NCBI RefSeq assembly: GCF_000143415.4
Contig: NW_003314269.1
Span: 335,878-399,877, forward strand
Length of the DNA: 64,000 nt
Origin: Selaginella moellendorffii
Lineage: Eukaryota > Streptophyta > Lycopodiopsida > Selaginellales > Selaginellaceae
Reading direction: 5' to 3'
Position numbers and translations under genes: made by a program
Notes under the pieces: generated by a model
Seen by the model: only the letters and a program-made list of their open reading frames with translations
What the model was told of the DNA's origin: nothing
Databases searched by the model: none
Part shown: positions 57,674 through 64,000 of the stretch, one piece after another
Position numbering within the stretch: the first letter of the stretch is position 1
Layout of the letters: every line of letters begins with the position of its first letter

Positions 57674-57957
57674 CCCATGTTCGAGTGTGACTTTGGGCCG
57701 GTCGGGGTGACTTTCGGGACGAATGACCTGGACGAATTCATGCTCTACTTGTTCCCGGCCGCGGATGGAAATGGCGTGGACGTGACAGTTTGTATGAGAG
57801 TCGAGGCACTCGACAAGTTCGTGAGTCTCGAAATTCGTCTTTTGCTCGAGCTCTTCGGTATTGTTCGTTTGAACTAGTGTTTCATCACCAAAAAAGTGTT
57901 TTTTCTTCATGATCTTGAGGAGATCTCTCTCCATTGCGAAGACTTGAAAAATTGAAA
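57674..57957 (+). pseudogene. BAHD 3' end fragment
   Basis: This repeats the last ~160 bp of the BAHD coding region plus 3' flank ([20 protein letters not shown]... to VEALDKFV). It has a 6 bp deletion that removes two residues of the DFGFGRPVG motif. The flank down to GCGAAGACTTGAAAA also matches the BAHD 3' flank at about 57250-57285. There is no N-terminal part and it cannot be functional. Confidence 0.85.
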
Positions 57958-58018
57958 ACTTACCTCCGCGGCACGTAGAAATGGGTTCTAATTCAGCTGA
58001 AGAGCAAGCGTCCGAGAT

Positions 58019-60014
58019 TTACAAAGCGACTCTTTCCGCGTGGAGGATAAACTCGCAGTACAGATTCTTGAGAGCAGTGAGAACAGTCATCAAGAGCGGC
58101 CCCATGATCGCCCCCTGCAAAGCCAAAACCAAGACAAAAACCATGAGAAAAAACAAAGGGAGAAAGAGTAAAGCAAACCATTACCTCGAGCGCTGGAGAG
58201 AAGAGTGCCATCCCGCCAGCAATGCTGAGCCCCGTCAAGTAAGCATTGTGTCCCGGGATCTCATCCTGTATCGCCCGGTTGCCAAAGTCAAGCACCAGAC
58301 AATGAACAACTCCGAGCACCACCGCGGCAAGGTAGTCACCCTGTACGACGAGCTGCGCAGCCGCCGGGATGGAAGCAACGCCCAGCGGAAACACCGGCAG
58401 CACCGCGGTGACGATCGCCAGGAGCGTCGACACGTAGAGAAAATGGATGCCGAAAGCCCGGAAGAGCAACCACGTAAATGCGGCCTGGTAGAAGGCCGAC
58501 TTGACGGTGGCCAGGAGGACGCTGCTCACAGCGCGGTTGAGCACGGTGGCCGATCGTATCCGCGCAGTCTCCGAGAGTGGAATCATCCCGAGCACCTGTT
58601 CCACCACCCCGCCCGACTGGGACGTGATGAGATAGTAGAGCAGCGAGAAGAACACCGCGGCCTGCGTGAGAAAGTGGAAGATCCCCGCGGCACCGGAAGC
58701 GATGGAGCTCCCCACGGCCATGGCGATGGAGGTTCCACCATAGACGACGTGAGAGCCGCCGAGGAGGACTCTCTTGCCGATCTCCGCCCCAGTCTCGCTC
58801 ACTTGCTTCATCCGATCTCTCACGTCCTCGGGCTTGAGCTGGAGGTGGTCGAGCAGCAGCGAGAACACGGCCTCCAGCTCCGAGTAGAGTGCCTTGAGAT
58901 CGTAGTCCCGGAGCAAGCTCCTGGCACGGTGGAGCCGGATGAGCACTGGATGCGAGGAGGTGGTGGTGGTGGTAACGTTGGCGGCGGCGATAGTAGCGGC
59001 GCCGCTCGCCTGGCGGCGTCCGCGAGCAAAGTTGACGAGGAACTCCTTCCCGGCGTCCGTGAACTCGGTGAGGTTGTACTGGACGCCGAAGGCATCGATG
59101 TGCTGGGACACCAACTCGTAGGCTGCGGAGGAGTGCTGCTCAATCGCCACCGTCACGTTGCTGTGCTCGAGCCACTGGCGGAGGCCGACCATCTCCGTGT
59201 AGTTGTGGCGCTGTACGTGGATCTTGAGCGCCACCGCCGCGTCCCGGGCCTCGAGGCCGGCCTTGTAGGAGAAGAGGACCAGCCCGGCCACCGAGACGAG
59301 GATCATGAGCATGATAAGCCCGATTGCCACGATGGTTGGAAGCCTGGCCGCCAGGAATGCCGTGGCGTGCCTGTTAAGAGCTCTCGAGGCCCGGATGATC
59401 GGCCAGGACGCCCAGCCAAGCCACTTCCTCGTCACAGTTCTTTGCTGCCTGGATGATCTCTTCACGTCCATGGCCACCGAAGAAGTTGGCGGGGATGGTG
59501 GCGATGGTGGCGGCGCGAAAGCTCCAAGCCTGGAAGCTCCAGCGTAGGCAGCCAAGCCAGTGGCGATGGCCGTGGCCAGCGACGCGACGCCGAGCTTGTC
59601 ATAGCCGAGAGTTACCACCGCGAAAGCTAGCAACCACTGAAGGAGCTTGGAGAATCCAACCTTGAGAGGGAAGGCCTCGTGCCTCGCCAGGATCCAGAGG
59701 ATGGTCGCTCGCAAATCCTCGATTGTTCCAGCTAGACCCTTGCAAACCGCGAGCGGGATGGCGAGCAGCGTTTGGATGAGTCCCTGGCGGAGTGGAGCCT
59801 CCCAGAAGCGCACTAGACTTCCCTGGATCTCTCGCAGCGTAATGGAGCACAGCACGGCCCACTGGATTGGCTTCCAGAAATCCTTGAGCAGCAGTCCCAG
59901 GCCGTAGAGAGTGAGGATGAGCAGCAGCAATCCCGCGTGAGCCATGGCGATGTAGAGCGCGAGCTGGAAGTTCATGGCTTTGAGTTTGCTGGAATCCATG
60001 GCCGGATCCTCCAC
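58019..60014 (-). CDS. TMEM245 / AI-2E transporter-like membrane protein
   Basis: Two exons give 641 residues: 60014-58185 and 58114-58019, with a 70 bp intron. The frame continues without the intron for a further 60 codons, but splicing restores GAIMGPLLMTVLTALKN, the conserved end of this family. Hydrophobic segments occur near residues 20-50 (AMAHAGLLLLILTLYGLGLLL), 115-165, 215-240 (IVAIGLIMLMILVSVAGLVLF) and several between 430 and 640. The domain resembles bacterial AI-2E/PerM permeases and animal TMEM245, and plants have one such gene of about 650 residues. Transport substrate is unknown. Met6 (59999) is an alternative start. Confidence 0.82.
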
Positions 60015-60257
60015 ACTCTTGGGTGGCTACGCCTCCAGCAGCAGTGGGGGAGCGAGAAACCATCAGCTCGCCACTAGCTCGAGCTGGGCATCCAATCCAG
60101 CGCAATTCTCCCCATTTTCCTTACTGCCTTGCTTGGAATCGAAGCTCCCCACAAACATCTCTCTCCATGCAAGGGCTCGCTCCACAGGACCAAGAAATCT
60201 ATCCACAGGACGGTCAAAGATTCCCACCTTCATTCCCTAAACAGCAATCCGCGATGT

Positions 60258-60850
60258 GAAGAACCCTAAAAATCGGGACAAGAGGAAGAACAAGGGGCTG
60301 GTGAGAAACGCTGTGTACAAGGCGCTCCACACACTCAAGGAGGGTCAGGTGGAAGACGAGGTCTACCAGCGGCAAACGTTTCGGCCCTGGACTCACGATG
60401 AATTTGCTTGCGACAAGGAGGCCTACTAGCTGTTTGTGGCGGCGATGGAGGAGGAGGAGCGGCCGCTCGGCCTGTGGGTGAAGCGATACACCGACGTGAA
60501 CTACTTGGAGAAGCCGGGGTGGCAACACTATCCTTGCTCGCATTTTAGCGATAGCGGCCGGGAGTGGGTGTTTGGCAGGATTGGCATCGCAGACGAGGAC
60601 GCTCAGGAGAGGATGTTTCCTTCACTACTTTGCTGCGTTCTTGCGAATCGAGAATCGCGTCACACTCCTGGCACTGTGAGACAATCTTTTCTTTCACTCT
60701 TCTATTTTTCTTTCCTAGGTGTTTGTGACGGGCAACCGCGAGTTCCACGAGAAAGTTTTGCTGGACGAGGATCGCATGGGGGGCTGTTCGACTTCCTCCA
60801 GCTTTATCTCTTCTCGGAGCTTTACTTTTACTTTCCTGTTTTGTCGTCTG
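60258..60850 (+). pseudogene. Unidentified broken ORF
   Basis: A well-composed reading frame runs from about 60261 (NPKNRDKRKNKGLVRNAVYK, LHTLKEGQVEDEVYQRQTFR) and is cut by TAG at 60427-60429. It continues in the same frame (MEEEERPLGLWVKRYTDVNY, GREWVFGRIGIADEDAQERM). A CTAG acceptor at about 60719 could join it to VFVTGNREFHEKVLLDEDRM. No family is recognised. The in-frame stop suggests a relic, unless the first part belongs to another exon structure. Confidence 0.4.
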
Positions 60851-60859
60851 GGTACTGTG

Positions 60860-61285
60860 ATGGAACTTAAGTCTCAACCGCGAGATCCTGGCAATGCAAT
60901 CGAGCGATGGTTCTTGGATCTTGTGAGATCGTGCCGCGATCTCGCGGCGGCGGAGGCGATCCATTCGTGCATTGCGTTGGCGGGAAATGCGGGAGTGTGG
61001 GTATTGCGCGCCATGTCTTTGATGGCATTCGCTACCCCTGTTCGATTCTCCTCTGCGCGTAGGTCTTTGATGCAAGCACGATCCCATCTGAATGCCAAAC
61101 GCTTCTTCCAGATCGCGCCGGCAACGAGTTTGACCTCCTGGAACACGCTCCTGTCTGCATTTGCCCAGTCCGGGAATCTTTCAGGGAATCCCTCTCAGGA
61201 GCCTTGGAATGCCATGCTGGCGGCATATTCCACCTGGAAGATGCTCGGAGAATCCAGGGTCTCTCTCACTACCCGGCCAGATTAA
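60860..61285 (+). pseudogene. PPR protein relic
   Basis: An open frame of 141 codons contains DLVRSCRDLAAAEAIHSCIA near the start and SWNTLLSAFAQSGNLS...PWNAMLAAYS later, which are pentatricopeptide-repeat signatures of the plant PLS type. Spacing between repeats is wrong and the middle part reads as non-PPR sequence, consistent with frameshifts. Intact PPR genes are far longer. It is a truncated relic. Confidence 0.65.
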
Positions 61286-62068
61286 AAATGTGATCCAGTA
61301 AGTTATCTAGTTGATTCTTTGCAACTCTCAAATCTTCTTTCTTCTTCTTTATTTCTCTGTTCTTTAGATGGCCACCAGAGGTCTTGGAAGCCACACTGAT
61401 AGTCCAAGTAAACCGAGTGTCCGAGAAAGAAATTATCGTTCCTATATCATCGATCGGGTCAGTGACATTGGCTTTCATTACAATGGTCTACTCATTTTCT
61501 GTAGAACACAGAGGGAATGGTGACTGGATACGTGATATATTGTGTGAGGCTTGGAAAACTGATGCTGCCAACGGCGGACGTGTGAGAGTTGTGCCTGGAA
61601 AGCCTCCCATCCGGATCATCATGCTTGCCGGCGTAACAGAGCGTACTTTACCGATGGCCGCCTGCTTATAACAGGGATCTCTTTGCCGAGCAACATGAAT
61701 ACGCAAATATCAAGGTGCGTTTGCCAAGAATTTTTTTTTTTTTTCGGTCGGTAACAAAGTTTACATCAATGCTGGCTCATTGCTGAGCAATGTCGAAACT
61801 TGACTGATGATACGTCCTCATTACTGGAGAAGACTTTTTCTGCTTTATGCTCCTCTTAGTAGATCTTCTGAGCGCGCCAAGATAACTAAAGCAGATGGGA
61901 ATCGTTTGAGTGCCTGTTATCCTTGTTACCGCTAAAATAGTACCAATGGAGGTGTACATATCCAATACGCTGGATCGCAGCCCGACCTTGGATGCTGGAT
62001 GTCCAATCCGGTGAGACTGGCGGGTCAGGTGACCTCGGGCACCCGACCCCTCAAGGCGCGAAGGTTAA
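61286..62068. other. Intergenic, no identified gene
   Basis: A plus-strand frame at 61384-61671 (95 codons, with GNGDWIRDILCEAWKTDAAN) is not recognised. The remainder includes a T-run at about 61730-61743 and is otherwise featureless. Confidence 0.5.
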
Positions 62069-62218
62069 AATTTTCGAAGTCTTCGCAATGGAAAGAAAGA
62101 GATCACGAAGAATTATTGGCGAAACAAATCCAAGCTCCAACCCAAACGAAGAATCGATGGACAACTGAGAAAAGAGCTCGCGCTTTGCGAGCAAAAGAAG
62201 AATGTGCAGAGCTAAGGC

Positions 62219-63604
62219 TCACACGAACTTGTCGAGCGCCTCGACTCTCATACAAACTGTCACGTCCATGCCATTCCCATCCGCGGCCGGGAACAAGTAG
62301 AGCTTGGAATCGTCCAGGTCGTTCGTCCCGAAAGTCACCCCGACCGGCCTCCCAAATCCAAAGTCACACTCGAAAATGGGGTGGCGCGGTGAGCTCACCA
62401 CCAGCACCGACTGCCCCGGCTTGTGCGCTGGAATCTCGGCACCATTCCTCGCCAGCTCTTCCACAAACTTGTTGATCACCAGCACGGATCCCTCGACGTC
62501 GCGCAGTCCGGCAATCCCTTCGTGGATCACCTGAGCAGCGTTGCAAATCCCCCCACCACCAAGGAGCTCGCAAATTTTGGCGCGGACTCGGGTGCCGGTG
62601 ATCGCGTTTCCAAAGTAGGAGTCCGGCATGGATGCGATCCTTTCCCGGCAGTTGACCAGGATCGCGAAGTAGCAATCGTCGGCGTTGTCGAGAAATCCCG
62701 CCTGCACCGCCGCCGCCACCGTCCTCCGCCAGTAGTCCGCGCACACGAGCTCGAAGGAGCTGAAGCTCGGGAGAGAGGTTTTCAAGGCTTGGATGGCTTC
62801 TCGTGTGGCTTTGAATTTCTTGACGCCGAGCTTTGGCTTGATGGTGTTCTTGGTGGCAATGCCAAGTGCGAGGCCGACCATTCGCGCCGCTTCTTCTAGT
62901 TGCTGCTCCGAGAGCTCGGGAGGCTTGTATGCATAGCAAGAAACTCGCGGGAGCGGTGAGGTTCCTCTGCTCCTCGCGCGCTCGGCCCACGACTTCATGA
63001 AGTTCCAGGCGCTCACGCCGTCCATGGTTTGGTGGCTAAACGCGATTCCGAGGCTTATGCCTCCACAGCCAAATCTCGTCACCTATATAGACGTGGAACT
63101 TGGTGAGCAAGATCAAGATGGTCACAAAGGAAATGATAGAGCATTTACCTGGACAAAGAGCAATGGCAGCTTTGGATCCCACGGGTACTTTGGAGAGCAT
63201 CCAATCTCAACCAGCGAGTCGCAAAACTCGCTGGGCTCGAAATCGCCCAGATCCTCCAGCCGCGCAGCCGTCTGTGCCTCTGCAAACTGGACGCTCGTCT
63301 CGCCCGAGCAATCGATCCAGAGGCCGCTACTAAGATCTTGATCGACCACCATACGCCCACACAGCGGCCGGAAACTCACCAGCACCCATCGCAAGCTCTC
63401 CTCGAGCGCCGCCACCACCGCCGCGAAATCCATCCTAGAATCGCCGCGCTCGAAGAAGAGGATCCTCTTCTGGTAGAGAGCGATTCTCATCACGCCATCG
63501 AAGGGCGTGAGCTCGTAGCGCGTAGGAGGATCAATGTCGCTGGCAGCGGCGGCTGGTTGGATGGATCGGCTGCAAAGTCGCTGCACGGATTCGAGCTGCA
63601 CCAT
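62219..63604 (-). CDS. BAHD acyltransferase, copy 2
   Basis: Two exons give 439 residues: 63604-63149 and 63082-62219, with a 66 bp intron identical in place to copy 1. The HXXXD motif is FSHQTMDGVSAW and the DFGWG-type motif FECDFGFGRPVGVTF, so it is probably active. Differences from copy 1 cluster in exon 2: YKPPELSEQQLEEAARMVGL for the copy 1 segment after YAYK, a one-residue insertion (FLDNADDCY for ILNADECY), and IASMPDSYFGNAITGTRVRA with A for G. An earlier in-frame Met at 63625 exists. Confidence 0.92.
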
Positions 63605-63652
63605 AGCGCTCGATCGAGTGCACAAGAAACACGAAAGATGGGATCATCCAGA

Positions 63653-64000
63653 TCAAACCTCTTCGGCCACATCTCTCCACCACAGATTCCACAGAGCTAA
63701 CAATCCAGCGCGAAGAAGACAAGAAATCGCTGGCACGTAGCATCGGACTCTGTTTCTTGGAAAGACGGTATAAAACTCTTCGAGAAGATCTAGAAACAAA
63801 CGAAGAAAACATATAGATGGATTGACCAATCGAGAACTTGGCCAGCTCCCGACGAGTGGCAGCTTCCAGGCGGCCCCACGAGCGTTGTCCGAGGCCGGAT
63901 TGCTGCCCGAGGCTGGGACGCGGTGCCTGGCCCGAGCGGCCGGAAGTGGCGACTGGTAGGACGGATCAAAACCATCTGAGAAACCGCCACGGCGATCGCT
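63653..64000 (-). CDS. Secreted-protein paralogue, 3' part, stop codon lost
   Basis: The inverted copy of the small secreted-protein gene enters from the window edge. It reads RRGGFSDGFDPSYQSPLPAA then ARHRVPASGSNPASDNARGA, in frame with copy 1. At 63844-63842 the TAG stop of copy 1 is TGG, so translation would continue 63 codons through former 3' UTR to TGA at 63655-63653. The N-terminal part, including any signal peptide, lies outside the window. Confidence 0.6.
   Translation of the reverse strand, partial: SDRRGGFSDGFDPSYQSPLPAARARHRVPASGSNPASDNARGAAWKLPLVGSWPSSRLVNPSICFLRLFLDLLEEFYTVFPRNRVRCYVPAISCLLRAGLLALWNLWWRDVAEEV

Larger units (their letters stand above)
62069..64000. repeat. Right arm of inverted duplication
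   Basis: This is the reverse complement of 55360-57293. The left boundary of identity is near 62069 (AAATTTTCGAAGTCTTCGCA against AAATTTTCAAAGTCTTCGCA inverted). The arm is still continuing at the end of the window. Confidence 0.9.

Noticed and set aside
57981-59456. Plus-strand ORF of 491 codons
   Set aside because: It is the antisense shadow of the TMEM245-like exon; it is Arg/Glu/His-rich with no domain, while the minus strand encodes a consistent membrane protein.
1-64000. CRISPR arrays, operons, ribosome-binding sites
   Set aside because: Intron-rich plant nuclear sequence; no such prokaryotic structure is present.

Overview
This is a 64 kb piece of plant nuclear DNA. Genes are split by many very short introns (often 50-60 bp), and the families are typical of land plants: class III peroxidase, WAT1-type EamA transporters, BAHD acyltransferases, DUF1218, PMT methyltransferase and BIN4. 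The very short introns, compact genes, a PPR relic and LTR retrotransposon debris suggest a lycophyte such as Selaginella. That assignment is an inference and was not tested. There are two assembly gaps, at 22788-23432 and 38901-39000.

The window has two halves. From 1 to about 31.7 kb it is AT-rich and made of transposons, with no intact host gene recognised. It holds a TRIM-like miniature LTR element with its tandem partial copy (856-1838), inside an inverted fragment of a larger element. Next is a long non-autonomous LTR (LARD-like) element at 3429-11075. Its 1.8 kb LTR carries a G-box cluster and a GA-rich minisatellite, and its internal part has no pol gene but has a piece resembling the 5' half of initiator tRNA-Met. 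Further on are non-coding dispersed repeats (11.1-16.1 kb) and three decayed copies of one Ty3/gypsy family: minus-strand 16.4-19.5 kb, plus-strand 25.2-27.1 kb and minus-strand 27.4-31.5 kb. Protease, RT, RNase H and integrase relics are readable in them.

From about 31.7 kb the DNA is gene-dense. Minus strand: an orphan ORF, a long-chain fatty alcohol oxidase (FAO), a DUF1218 membrane protein, a class III peroxidase broken by a gap, two WAT1-related transporters, a BIN4 homologue (DNA topoisomerase VI complex) and a TMEM245/AI-2E-like membrane protein. Plus strand: a CRM-domain RNA-binding protein, an F-box protein (SKIP27-like), a PMT-type putative methyltransferase, the mitochondrial ATP synthase gamma subunit, a putative zinc-finger protein, a small secreted protein and a BAHD acyltransferase. 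The last 9 kb is an inverted duplication: secreted protein plus BAHD on the plus strand at 55.0-57.3 kb, mirrored on the minus strand at 62.1-64.0 kb. The spacer holds the TMEM245-like gene, a plasma-membrane H+-ATPase fragment, a BAHD 3' fragment, a PPR relic and an unidentified broken ORF.

These are mostly unrelated housekeeping and metabolic genes, not a pathway. FAO, peroxidase, DUF1218 and BAHD all belong to families with roles in wax, wall or phenolic metabolism, but nothing shows co-regulation. Two divergent pairs (DUF1218/CRM and BIN4/PMT) share very short intergenic promoters. I found no convincing new multi-gene system. The most unusual signals are the tRNA-iMet-like segment and G-box LTR of the LARD element, the inverted BAHD duplication with stop-codon loss at its edge, and several tandem duplications that copy splice sites or whole exons. 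All exon coordinates were assigned by eye from GT/AG sites and reading-frame continuity.
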